Part shown: positions 7,825 through 15,871 of the stretch, one piece after another
Layout of the letters: each line of letters begins with the position of its first letter
Numbering within the stretch: the first letter of the stretch is position 1
DNA from: SIG653 sp045578045
GTDB taxonomy: Bacteria; Bacillota; Clostridia; Oscillospirales; CAG-382
NCBI GenBank assembly: GCA_045578045.1
Contig: JAZNJM010000014.1
Location: 1-24,791, forward strand
Direction of reading: 5' to 3'
Length of the DNA stretch: 24,791 nucleotides
Made by a program: the position numbers and the translations under genes
Notes under the pieces: generated by a model
What the model was told of the DNA's origin: nothing
The model's database searches: none
The model's input: the letters and a program-made list of their open reading frames with translations, nothing else

Positions 7825-9988
7825 CTCTTGTTAAAATTTCACCGTTAAGAACTCTTTGATATTTATCAAGAAAAGTAAAAACAGATTTTGCTTTAACGTA
7901 ATATTTCCCTTCGCCATTAAGTGTATAATAAGCCTTTGTATTTGTAACTCGATAGAAAACCATTTCTGTTGAGCCACCGCCAGCATTTATCGTTATTCTA
8001 CACATCATATTGGGCTTTTCATCAGCGATATCATAATTATCAACCATATATATAAGCAAAATAGACCCATACATATATTTAAAAGATTGAACATCGATAT
8101 CCTTTGATGTGCCATTATGAATAAGAGTAACAGCGTTTACGTCTTCTTTTTCAACAGAGCCATCAACGTTGAATCTATAGATTTCGTTTTGATATTCAAC
8201 TTCGATCCAATTTAGATTGTATACAAAGTTTTTATACAAAAATTGATTGTTAAAGTCCATAACTTCCCAATCAAGCCATTCTACGTTTGATAAACTTAAC
8301 GTTGATATGCAACCCGTTGAAATAATTTCAGTTATCTTTCCATTGCTGTCATATGTGTATAAATAAGAATATGCGTAGTAATTGCCATCTTCTTGTTCTT
8401 CGCTTATTAGAACACGAGATACAATTTTAAATTCTTTTTTATTCTTATCGGTATACGGATATGAATATGAAACGTCAAGTCTTGGAGACGAAAGACCGTA
8501 TTTTTCTAAAACTTCTTCTGAAAAGCCCTCAATTGTTTCTTTTTTATATGAGCTTAGGGCATCTTCTGAAATACCTTCAATAACCGTTCCCTTAAGAGGA
8601 ATATCGGTCATTTTATATTCTACAATTTTTTCAGTTGTTAAACTTGCCGCGCTTTGAATGAAATTTGTGAACGCTGTGGAGTTAGGATTTCCAAACTCTT
8701 TTCCTATAGGAATTAACTCTTCGGGAGATAAAATTTTCCAAATACTGAAAACTTGGCTTCCATCATCGTCTCCGTCTTCAAGCAATACAACTTGTAATTT
8801 TTTGTTTTCCTTTAAAAAGTTAACGTTTATATCGTCAACGGAATATATCCCTTCAATGGAAGAAACTTTATAAACAAGATTACTTTTGAGAAAATCTCCC
8901 GCTGATAAAAGTAATCCGTTTTCTATATCATCGTCAAGAATATAAATATGATCTTTACTAAAATATTTTGCGTAGTATCCTTTTCCGTCAAGGGTTTCGT
9001 TTCCAATAATAACTTTATGAACAACGCCGTCTGTCTTTAATATTTCAATAACCGCTGTTGCTTTTTCTTCATCTGCGAGACCATATTCTTCTAAGGAAAC
9101 GGGATCTTCAACCTTTCCGTTTGAAAGCATATAGATTCCCGACATCAATAACCTTGAAAATATTTCAGAATCATATGATAACGTTAAAGCGTTTTCAAAA
9201 TAAAAGTTTCCTGTTTTAACATCTTGCAAAATCGAAAACGTTCCTTTTTGATTTTTTACACGCATATATTCAACGTCATATCTTGAAGTTATTGAAGGGA
9301 AAATAAATGGATTGCCGGTGATAGGACTAACAGTATCACCATCAGTATCATATCCTGAAAGAGCAACAAGAGACGGAGAATCAATTTCTGCTTTGCCATT
9401 AAGTGAATTTATAACGTTTATTATCTTTGTTTTATTAAAAGCATATTTTTTTCCGTCATTAAGACAAACAAAAAAATCATCATAAGAAACTTCTATAGTT
9501 TTATCTTTTGTTGAAAAAACGATAATATTTTTATCAACGTTGAATTTATTTTTATATTCGCCTTTTTCATCGTGATAAAATGATATTTTATTAGAAACAG
9601 AAGCGAGGCTTTCCATAAATCCGTTAATAACGGTTTCATATTCATCAGCTCTTTCGCCGGTATCAACAGCAAGATTCTTATTTACTATAAATTCTCTTAA
9701 AGCCGCACCAAGTTTTGCACCGAGTTTTGAAGATGAGGGTAGAGAAAATCCTTCTTTAGCATCCGCGTCTTTTTTATCATCTGTTTTAAACATAAACTCA
9801 GGAGTAAAAATATAAACGTCTATTTTTTGAGAATCCATAATATATTCTACTTCCGAATCAGTATAGTCATAATATGAATCTATTGAATCGTCTTTCAATA
9901 AGTACGAAACAAGATAATATCCACAAACAACTATAGCAGAAATAATGGAAATTATTATAATAGATTTAATACGTTTATTTAAAATCAT
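7817..9988 (-). CDS. DUF4340 domain protein of a Gld-like ABC system
   Basis: Using the ATG at 9986-9988 the protein is 723 residues: one N-terminal membrane helix (about 8-30), then a long extracytoplasmic region. The stretch beginning VSLEEYGLADEEKATAVIEI and continuing with IIGNETLDGKGYYAKYF and HIYILDDD is typical of DUF4340 repeats. A second similar block follows later (VLEKYGLSSPRLDVSYSYPY). DUF4340 genes commonly follow GldG-like genes in bacteria; the function is unknown. A longer reading frame extends to 10072, but the AGGAGG at 10000-10005 and the TAATG overlap with gldG favour the shorter start. It sits between the GldG-like gene and the lipoprotein gene, overlapping both. Confidence 0.8.
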   Translation of the reverse strand: MILNKRIKSIIIISIISAIVVCGYYLVSYLLKDDSIDSYYDYTDSEVEYIMDSQKIDVYIFTPEFMFKTDDKKDADAKEGFSLPSSSKLGAKLGAALREFIVNKNLAVDTGERADEYETVINGFMESLASVSNKISFYHDEKGEYKNKFNVDKNIIVFSTKDKTIEVSYDDFFVCLNDGKKYAFNKTKIINVINSLNGKAEIDSPSLVALSGYDTDGDTVSPITGNPFIFPSITSRYDVEYMRVKNQKGTFSILQDVKTGNFYFENALTLSYDSEIFSRLLMSGIYMLSNGKVEDPVSLEEYGLADEEKATAVIEILKTDGVVHKVIIGNETLDGKGYYAKYFSKDHIYILDDDIENGLLLSAGDFLKSNLVYKVSSIEGIYSVDDINVNFLKENKKLQVVLLEDGDDDGSQVFSIWKILSPEELIPIGKEFGNPNSTAFTNFIQSAASLTTEKIVEYKMTDIPLKGTVIEGISEDALSSYKKETIEGFSEEVLEKYGLSSPRLDVSYSYPYTDKNKKEFKIVSRVLISEEQEDGNYYAYSYLYTYDSNGKITEIISTGCISTLSLSNVEWLDWEVMDFNNQFLYKNFVYNLNWIEVEYQNEIYRFNVDGSVEKEDVNAVTLIHNGTSKDIDVQSFKYMYGSILLIYMVDNYDIADEKPNMMCRITINAGGGSTEMVFYRVTNTKAYYTLNGEGKYYVKAKSVFTFLDKYQRVLNGEILTRDD

Positions 9989-11571
9989 TATAAATGACGC
10001 CTCCTGAGCCAAACAACTCCACCAATGAGTAATATGAGCGTGGGAATATATAAAGATACTCTTAAAGCCCATTTTTGTGCTACATCGCTTGTTAGAAGCT
10101 CTGCGTTCAAAGCCTCTTTATCCAATTTAACATAGGAAATTTCATCTGGAATTATATCGTTATTTGTTGCAGCACGAGCAATTGCATAAAATATATAGGG
10201 GTTTCCATATTCACCGCTTGTATACGTTGGTGAGAGAAATTCATCAGAGCCTATTAAGAATACTCTCTTATATACCATAGCGTTGTTTTTTCCAAATTCA
10301 TAGTTACAGAAAACACCAATCAAAGGTATAGAACCTGTTTCTACAAGTTCATTGTTTGCATAAACAGATGCTTTATCAGATGTTTGAACAGAAACAGCAG
10401 AACCCTTAAGCGTAGAATCAACTTTAATTCTGACGGGATCTCTGAAAATGGTTTTAATTGAGGTTGTGCTTACGTTTACTAAAATAGCATTTTCAAGAGA
10501 GTTTTTTCCTTGAATGTAGTCTCCAATAACACTATATCCATCATATCCGTTTGAGCTTCCTGTAAGAACACAGTTGTTAACATCCTTAATTTTATGATTT
10601 GCTTCAAAGCCTAAACCATATTCTTCCCATAAAAGCTCAGTGAGATTAGGCATATTTGCAGGAGTGCTATCACCAACTATAACAGCAAGACTCTTGAAAG
10701 TATTAACAAAATCATCTAATTTATTTATTTCTGTTTTTACGTCAGCACCTATACTTGTGTTATAACCTTGAAAATCACTTTTTGGATTGCTTATAACAAC
10801 AAGGTCTGTATTATCGGGAATATCTCCGCTTGAAAGATCAGTAGCTATTATTTTGAAACCAGAGTTGTCTAACATCTGATAAATAGGAACTGCATCAACA
10901 AGCTCTGCGTAAAGAGTTGGATCGTTAATATCCTGAACGTCATAATCGTAAACAACTCTCGTTTCACCGTCTGAAAGAATACCTTTAACCGTTTCTCCAT
11001 GACCTGTTGTAAAAAGGGCAACGGGTTGTTCATTCATAGACGTTTGAAGAATTGCAGAGGTAAATTTAAGTTCTCCTTGGAAAGCAAAATGTTTACCCGT
11101 ATCTTCATCTGTAACATAAAAAGCGGAGAAAGCGTATATTTTTGTATGATATTTTCCTTCAACTATAATCTTGTCGGAAGTGAGATTTGATTGAGCCTGA
11201 GTTTTGAATTTTTCAAGAAATGCCATATCTTTATTTAAATCTTTATATTCAATTTTAATGCAGTCAGGGTATTGTCTTGAATATTCCTGAGCAAGCTCAT
11301 GAATCATATAAATCTTTTTTTCAGATGTAGATTCAAGTAAATCCTTAGCGGTAAGAAAATAAATTGTAGTTTCAAACTTTTCTCCCAAAGTGCTGAGAGC
11401 TGTATGTGTTGCATCGGAAATATATATAAGTCCTTTGCTTGATAAGTCAATCTTTGTTGCAAGTTTATCTTCAATAGAACTGATTAATAAGTTTAAAGCA
11501 AGAATCAACGCAATAACAACAGCCGTAAACACAACAGAGATTGAACCATACTGAATTTTTCTACTGTTCAT
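9988..11571 (-). CDS. GldG-like ABC transporter auxiliary protein
   Basis: A membrane helix near residues 10-30 is followed by the family opening DLSSKGLIYISDATHTALSTL, a large extracytoplasmic domain (about 40-495), and a C-terminal helix near 502-520 ending in RRRHL. This is the architecture of GldG / ABC_transp_aux proteins, which pair with a GldA ATPase and GldF permease. In Bacteroidetes GldAFG belongs to the gliding gene set; in Firmicutes the role is unknown. A DLSSGDIPDNTDLVVISNPK segment near residues 245-265 is the Rossmann-like part typical of the family. AAAGGA precedes the ATG. It follows the permease gene by 56 bases and its stop forms TAATG with the next gene. Confidence 0.85.
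   Translation of the reverse strand: MNSRKIQYGSISVVFTAVVIALILALNLLISSIEDKLATKIDLSSKGLIYISDATHTALSTLGEKFETTIYFLTAKDLLESTSEKKIYMIHELAQEYSRQYPDCIKIEYKDLNKDMAFLEKFKTQAQSNLTSDKIIVEGKYHTKIYAFSAFYVTDEDTGKHFAFQGELKFTSAILQTSMNEQPVALFTTGHGETVKGILSDGETRVVYDYDVQDINDPTLYAELVDAVPIYQMLDNSGFKIIATDLSSGDIPDNTDLVVISNPKSDFQGYNTSIGADVKTEINKLDDFVNTFKSLAVIVGDSTPANMPNLTELLWEEYGLGFEANHKIKDVNNCVLTGSSNGYDGYSVIGDYIQGKNSLENAILVNVSTTSIKTIFRDPVRIKVDSTLKGSAVSVQTSDKASVYANNELVETGSIPLIGVFCNYEFGKNNAMVYKRVFLIGSDEFLSPTYTSGEYGNPYIFYAIARAATNNDIIPDEISYVKLDKEALNAELLTSDVAQKWALRVSLYIPTLILLIGGVVWLRRRHL
10000..10005 (-). promoter_or_regulatory. Ribosome site fixing the start of the DUF4340 gene
   Basis: On the minus strand a perfect AGGAGG ends 11 bases before the ATG at 9988. 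The 28 extra codons of the longer frame lie inside the gldG coding sequence and read unlike a membrane-protein N-terminus. This supports the shorter start. Confidence 0.75.
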
Positions 11572-11627
11572 AAATAAATCCTTTCATATCGCGAGTCTTA
11601 AAAGTCTTTAATATTTTATAAGACGTA

Positions 11628-12335
11628 TTATGACCATCTGCGGCGCTCATAAAGTCTCGCAGTAAGAAACAAGAAAACAACTGTGAAGCTGATAAAATAA
11701 ATAATTGCACCAATATCAAACATACCATTTGAAAAAGCAGAAAATCTGTTATAAACTGCAAACCATTTTATAACAACCCTAAGCCATTCTGTTGAAACAG
11801 ATGAAGCTATAAATGACATTGATATCATACCAAAGGTTGCCAAAATAGTCATAACAGCAGCGATAAGCTGACTTTCCGTTAAAGCAGAGATAAATATTCC
11901 AACTGCCAAAAATGCTGCACCAACAAAAAATATTGCAACTATATCAGCAAGTATAACAGATAGATTAGGTTCACCATATACATAGAGGAGAGCAAAATTT
12001 ATACTGTTTACAAGCAAGGTTGCACCGTATAACGTCAAAGCGGCAAAATATTTACCGCAAATCATACCAAAAAGAGAAATAGGTGATGTGAGCAAAAGCT
12101 GTTCTGTTTTTGTTCTTCTTTCATCAGATAATAATTTCATAGTAAGAAGAGGAAGCAAAACTGCGAGTACAACGAACAACAAAGAAAAGTAAAGAGAAAC
12201 AGAGCTGCTTTCTGTTCGGTATAATGTGCATAAGCTGAACAACAGTCCGGAAACTGCAAGAAAAACACCCGTAAAAATATAACCAACAGGAGTTATAAAA
12301 TATGATTTAATTTCTTTTTTGTAAACTGAAAACAT
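11628..12335 (-). CDS. ABC-2 type permease, GldF-like
   Basis: The 235-residue membrane protein starts MFSVYKKEIKSYFITPVGYI, the usual opening of ABC-2 permeases of the GldF type. About six hydrophobic segments follow, and between the second and third spans lies the conserved LLSDERRTKTEQLLLTSPIS coupling region. It would form the membrane pore with the ATPase encoded just upstream, from which it is separated by three bases; its ribosome site AAAGGAG lies within the end of that gene. The substrate is unknown. The downstream GldG-like and DUF4340 genes mark it as the Gld-like subgroup rather than a drug or antibiotic exporter. Confidence 0.87.
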   Translation of the reverse strand: MFSVYKKEIKSYFITPVGYIFTGVFLAVSGLLFSLCTLYRTESSSVSLYFSLLFVVLAVLLPLLTMKLLSDERRTKTEQLLLTSPISLFGMICGKYFAALTLYGATLLVNSINFALLYVYGEPNLSVILADIVAIFFVGAAFLAVGIFISALTESQLIAAVMTILATFGMISMSFIASSVSTEWLRVVIKWFAVYNRFSAFSNGMFDIGAIIYFISFTVVFLFLTARLYERRRWS

Positions 12336-12338
12336 AAT

Positions 12339-13325
12339 TTATTCTCCTTTCTTAGATGTTTTATTTTGTTTTGCGGAAGAATCGGCTGAGGAGCTTGAAG
12401 ACTTAGTAAGATTTATAAATATATCTTCAAGACTTGCTTCAACACCTTCAAGCCCAATAAGAGGGTACCCAGCTTTTGCAAGAGCAGTAAAAAGGAGCTT
12501 TCTGATATCAACTCTTTCTTCACATTCAATGTAATAGCTTATGGAATCTGTATCTCGTTTTCCTAAAACTTCAACAATTTTAACTCCGTGTATTCCTTTG
12601 ATAACTTTAATAACGTCTGCTTCGGGTCCACAGATTTTTGCAATTTGTTTGTATGGTCCTGAAACTGCCATTATTAAATCTTCCGTTTTTTCATTTGCAA
12701 CAATGTTTCCTTCGTTAATAACAACAATTCTATCGCAAATTTGTTGAACTTCAGGCAAAATATGTGAGCTTAAAATAACAGTATGGTTTTTTCCAAGGGA
12801 TTTAATTAAATTTCTAATTTCAATTATCTGTTTTGGATCAAGTCCAACAGTAGGTTCATCAAAAATCAAAACCTCTGGTTTTCCAATTAAAGCCTGAGCA
12901 ATACCAACTCTTTGTTTATACCCTTTTGAAAGGTTTTTTATCATTCTGTTTTTTACATCGTAAATTTTAACAACCTGACAAACTTCTTCTATATGGGCCT
13001 TTTTAGGTAAAGAGGGCTTCTTTAAATCGTAAACAAAACTCAGATATTCTTTAACCGTCATATCAAAATAAAGAGGAGGTTGTTCGGGCAAAAAACCAAT
13101 TTTAGATTTAACGTCTTTTGGCTTTTCTAAAATATCAACTCCGTTGATTTTTGCTGTTCCTGAGGTTGCAGAAAGGTATCCCGTTAAAATATTTAACGCG
13201 GTTGTTTTTCCCGCACCGTTTGGACCTAAAAAGCCCATAATTTCTCCTTCAGAAACAGAAAAAGAAATACCTTTTAATGCTTTTTTATCGCCAAAATTTT
13301 TAACTACATTACAAAATTCAATCAT
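12339..13325 (-). CDS. ABC transporter ATPase, GldA-like
   Basis: A complete nucleotide-binding domain: Walker A GPNGAGKT (34-41), Q-loop near LPEQPP (79-84), signature LSKGYKQRVG (132-141), Walker B VLIFDEP (152-158), D-loop GLD and H-loop His188. A C-terminal extension of about 100 residues (from about 225) ends in a Ser/Lys-rich tail. The extension is usual for ATPases that pair with ABC-2 permeases. The start codon overlaps the aspS stop as TGATG, so the transporter appears to be co-transcribed and coupled with aspartyl-tRNA synthetase. Confidence 0.9.
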   Translation of the reverse strand: MIEFCNVVKNFGDKKALKGISFSVSEGEIMGFLGPNGAGKTTALNILTGYLSATSGTAKINGVDILEKPKDVKSKIGFLPEQPPLYFDMTVKEYLSFVYDLKKPSLPKKAHIEEVCQVVKIYDVKNRMIKNLSKGYKQRVGIAQALIGKPEVLIFDEPTVGLDPKQIIEIRNLIKSLGKNHTVILSSHILPEVQQICDRIVVINEGNIVANEKTEDLIMAVSGPYKQIAKICGPEADVIKVIKGIHGVKIVEVLGKRDTDSISYYIECEERVDIRKLLFTALAKAGYPLIGLEGVEASLEDIFINLTKSSSSSADSSAKQNKTSKKGE

Positions 13326-15106
13326 CAGTTTTCACCTTTATCGGAAGCCTTAACTTCAATTCCAAGATCTTCAAGAACTTTTTCAGGAACGTTACTTGGA
13401 CAAGCTGTCATAACCTCGGTTGCATTTTGGATTTTCGGGAAAGCGATTACTTCTCTTAAACTGTCTGCTCCAATCATTTGCATAACGAGTCTGTCAAGTC
13501 CTAAAGCCATACCGCCGTGGGGGGGAGGACCAAATTTGAAAGCGTCAAGCAGATAGCCAAATTTCTCATACGCTTCTTCATCGCTAAGACCAAGAAGTTT
13601 AAATATTCTGTTTTGAAGCTCAGGATCAGTTATTCTGATAGAACCGCTTGAAAGCTCAACGCCATTTAATACGAGGTCATATGCTTTTGCTCTTACTTTA
13701 GACTTGTCCGTTTCAAGATAAGGTAAACATTCATCGAGAGGGGAGGTAAAAGGATGATGCATTGCAACGTATTCTCCGCTTTCGGGATCATATTCAAAAA
13801 ATGGAAATTCAAGAACCCAAAGGAATTTATATCCCTCTTTTTTTACTCCTGCTCTGTTTGCAGTTTCAACTCTGAGCAAACCAAGTCTGCTTAAAACATC
13901 ATTTGTATTTGTGTCTGCCAGAATGAGAATAACGTCTCCTTCTTTAGCAGAAAAAGCATCAATAATAGACTGTATTTTTTCTTCTCCAACAAATTTTCCA
14001 AATGAAGAAGTTATTCCCTGAGACGTATATCTGATCCACGCAAGTCCTTTTGCACCTGTGGATTTTGCATATTCGGTTAATTTATCAATTTCTTTTCTTG
14101 TGAGCTTTTCAGCACAACCTTCAGCATTTATACCTCTGACTGAGCCGCCGCCTTCAATTGCACTTTTGAAAACAATAAATTCAGTATCAGAAACAATGGA
14201 AGAAATATCTTTAATTTCCATTCCGAAACGCATATCAGGTTTATCAGAACCAAAACGTTCCATAACCTCTTTATAAGAAAATCTTGGAATAGGAGATACG
14301 TTTTCAACGCCAAGCATTTCTCCGAAAAGTTTTGCAACGTATCCTTCGCCAATTTCAAGTACGTCTTCAATATCAACAAAAGACATTTCAAAATCTATTT
14401 GAGTAAATTCAGGCTGTCTGTCTGCTCTTAAATCTTCATCTCTGAAACATCTTGCAATTTGCATATATCTGTCAAATCCTGCAACCATAGAGAGCTGTTT
14501 ATAAAGCTGAGGCGATTGAGGAAGGGCATAGAAAGAGCCTTTGTGAACTCTGCTTGGAACAAGATAATCTCTCGCTCCTTCAGGGGTGGATTTAACAAGA
14601 ATAGGAGTTTCTATCTCAATAAAGCCTTTTTCGTCAAAATAGTCTCTTGTGAGTTTTGCAACCTTGTGTCTGAAAAGAATATTATTCATTAAATCAGGTC
14701 TTCTTAAATCAAGATATCTATGCTTTAATCTGATATTTTCATTTGCCTTGCAATTTTTTGAAATTTCAAAGGGGGGAGTTTCAGATTTTGCAAGGATTTC
14801 TATTTCAGTAACGAAAACTTCAATGTTTCCTGTTTTAATATCGGGATTTTTGCTTGAACGTTCTCTTACTGTTCCAACGGCTGAAAGAACATATTCGCTT
14901 TTTGCTGTTACAGCTTTCTCAAAAACATCTTTTTCTGTTTGATCGTCAAAAGCAAGTTGAATAATACCACTTCTGTCCCTGAGATCAATAAACATAAGGT
15001 TTCCTAAATCTCTTTTAGATTGAACCCATCCTTTAACGCATATTATTTCGCCTATATTTCTTTCTGAAAAATCAGCACAATATCCTGTTCTCTTAATTTG
15101 TTTCAT
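13325..15106 (-). CDS. aspS: Aspartyl-tRNA synthetase (AspS)
   Basis: Charges tRNA-Asp with aspartate. The 593 residues match the bacterial form: N-terminal OB-fold anticodon domain (about 1-105), class II catalytic core, and the bacterial GAD insertion (about 290-420). Motif 1 lies around ETPILVKSTPEG (166-177), motif 2 is FRDEDLRADRQPEFTQID (221-238), and motif 3 includes GLDRL (536-540). Leu34 in KRDLG and Lys86 in SSKN match the residues linked to discriminating AspRS (E. coli pattern), so tRNA-Asn mischarging is less likely; this is inference. No T-box leader is visible upstream. A TATAAT lies on the minus strand at 15234-15239 without a clear -35. It is the first gene of a run that continues into the Gld-like ABC genes. 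Confidence 0.97.
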   Translation of the reverse strand: MKQIKRTGYCADFSERNIGEIICVKGWVQSKRDLGNLMFIDLRDRSGIIQLAFDDQTEKDVFEKAVTAKSEYVLSAVGTVRERSSKNPDIKTGNIEVFVTEIEILAKSETPPFEISKNCKANENIRLKHRYLDLRRPDLMNNILFRHKVAKLTRDYFDEKGFIEIETPILVKSTPEGARDYLVPSRVHKGSFYALPQSPQLYKQLSMVAGFDRYMQIARCFRDEDLRADRQPEFTQIDFEMSFVDIEDVLEIGEGYVAKLFGEMLGVENVSPIPRFSYKEVMERFGSDKPDMRFGMEIKDISSIVSDTEFIVFKSAIEGGGSVRGINAEGCAEKLTRKEIDKLTEYAKSTGAKGLAWIRYTSQGITSSFGKFVGEEKIQSIIDAFSAKEGDVILILADTNTNDVLSRLGLLRVETANRAGVKKEGYKFLWVLEFPFFEYDPESGEYVAMHHPFTSPLDECLPYLETDKSKVRAKAYDLVLNGVELSSGSIRITDPELQNRIFKLLGLSDEEAYEKFGYLLDAFKFGPPPHGGMALGLDRLVMQMIGADSLREVIAFPKIQNATEVMTACPSNVPEKVLEDLGIEVKASDKGEN

Positions 15107-15152
15107 CTTAAAATATATATCCTTCTCTATAGTATTATTTTTAAAGTTTTTC

Positions 15153-15185
15153 TTTTTGAAATTAGCTTTTTTTGAAATTAGCTTT
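15153..15185. repeat. Short tandem duplication upstream of aspS
   Basis: TTTTTGAAATTAGCTTT occurs twice with a 16-base period, at 15153-15169 and 15169-15185. It lies about 50-80 bases before the aspS start, within the probable leader. It may be slippage in AT-rich DNA; no role is evident. Confidence 0.6.
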
Positions 15186-15293
15186 ATTAATTAGTTTAAA
15201 AAATGAGAATTTTAACATTAATTTAGTTCTGAAATTATAAAATAACAGTATTAAGTATAATTTAACTTCATTCTAATACATTGACAGAACATT

Positions 15294-15704
15294 TTAATCA
15301 AAACGAATATTTTGAAAGTTTTCTCTCCAATCAAGGTCCCCACGTTGCAAAGCGAGTAAAAGAGCTTCTGCACTTGCAACGTTAGTTGCCGCAGGAACCA
15401 TATTTTCATCGCATACTCTGATAAGATCTATCTTTGAAGTATCGTAATCTTCGTCCGAGCAAGGATCTCTGAAATATAAAAGAAGATCTATTTCATTGTA
15501 AGTTATTCGAGACTGTATTTGAGAAAGTCCACCGTGTTCATCAAAGGATACGGTATCAAATTTAAGACCGGTTGCATTACTTAAATATTTTCCAATTGTA
15601 CTAGTGGAGCAAAGATTGTGATTGTTTAAAATACCGCAATATGCAACGCATATTTCTGCGACAAGCTCTTTTTTTCCTTCACTTGATATAATTGCAATTT
15701 TCAT
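15294..15704 (-). CDS. Methylglyoxal-synthase-fold protein with a degenerate active site
   Basis: A 136-residue homologue of methylglyoxal synthase, which converts dihydroxyacetone phosphate to methylglyoxal. Family landmarks remain: MKIAIIS, NATGLKFD (43-50), EIDLLLYFRDP (71-81), VPAATNVASAEALL (103-116) and the clostridial ending ALQRGDLDWRE. Aligned without gaps to E. coli MgsA (from memory), the catalytic and phosphate residues are mostly lost: His19 is Ser8, Gly46 Ser35, Thr48 Ile37, Ser65 Phe54, Gly66 Asp55, catalytic Asp71 Leu60, His98 Tyr87 and Asp101 Ser90; Lys23 and Thr45/Thr47 are kept. It should not make methylglyoxal and may be a ligand sensor or structural relic. The frame also offers an ATG at 15713, but AGGAGG abuts that one, so the ATG at 15704 is chosen. 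It has its own promoter. Confidence 0.8.
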   Translation of the reverse strand: MKIAIISSEGKKELVAEICVAYCGILNNHNLCSTSTIGKYLSNATGLKFDTVSFDEHGGLSQIQSRITYNEIDLLLYFRDPCSDEDYDTSKIDLIRVCDENMVPAATNVASAEALLLALQRGDLDWRENFQNIRFD

Positions 15705-15713
15705 ATAAGACAT

Positions 15714-15719
15714 CCTCCT
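15714..15719 (-). promoter_or_regulatory. Ribosome site fixing the start of the MGS-like gene
   Basis: A perfect AGGAGG on the minus strand is immediately followed by an ATG (15713) and, nine bases later, by a second ATG (15704). Only the second has workable spacing, and it matches the MKIAII start of the family. Confidence 0.75.
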
Positions 15720-15808
15720 ATCTACAATATAAATATAAGAACTTAATGATAGTGTTTTTTAATATTGTTAATAAATGTATTTAAAAAATATGAAATACTC
15801 TAAAGACC

Positions 15809-15838
15809 ATTATAAAATGATCAAAAGAATACTGTAAA
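15809..15838 (-). promoter_or_regulatory. Sigma-A type promoter for the MGS-like gene
   Basis: On the minus strand TTTACA (15838-15833) is separated by 18 bases from TATAAT (15814-15809), which predicts a start of transcription near 15802 and a leader of about 100 bases. A 7-bp imperfect hairpin at 15805-15822 overlaps the -10; it lacks a U-tract, so I do not call it a terminator for the upstream MinD-like gene. Confidence 0.5.
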
Positions 15839-15871
15839 TTTTCTTAAGAATAAAAAGATACTCTGAAATAA

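Noticed and set aside
9989..10072. Longer N-terminus for the DUF4340 protein (28 extra codons)
   Set aside because: It lies entirely inside the GldG-like gene, and the AGGAGG and TAATG arrangement point to the ATG at 9988.
15107..15293. Possible T-box riboswitch upstream of aspS
   Set aside because: Clostridial aspS genes can have T-boxes, but I find no AGGGTGGNACCGCG-like core or specifier/antiterminator structure on the minus strand, and only 187 bases are available.
15705..15713. Upstream ATG of the MGS-like gene
   Set aside because: AGGAGG directly abuts it, leaving no spacer; the ATG nine bases later fits the family start.
15805..15822. Hairpin GACCATT/AATGATC as a terminator after the MinD-like gene
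   Set aside because: Only 7 bp with a wobble, low GC and no U-tract; it overlaps the -10 of a better-supported promoter.
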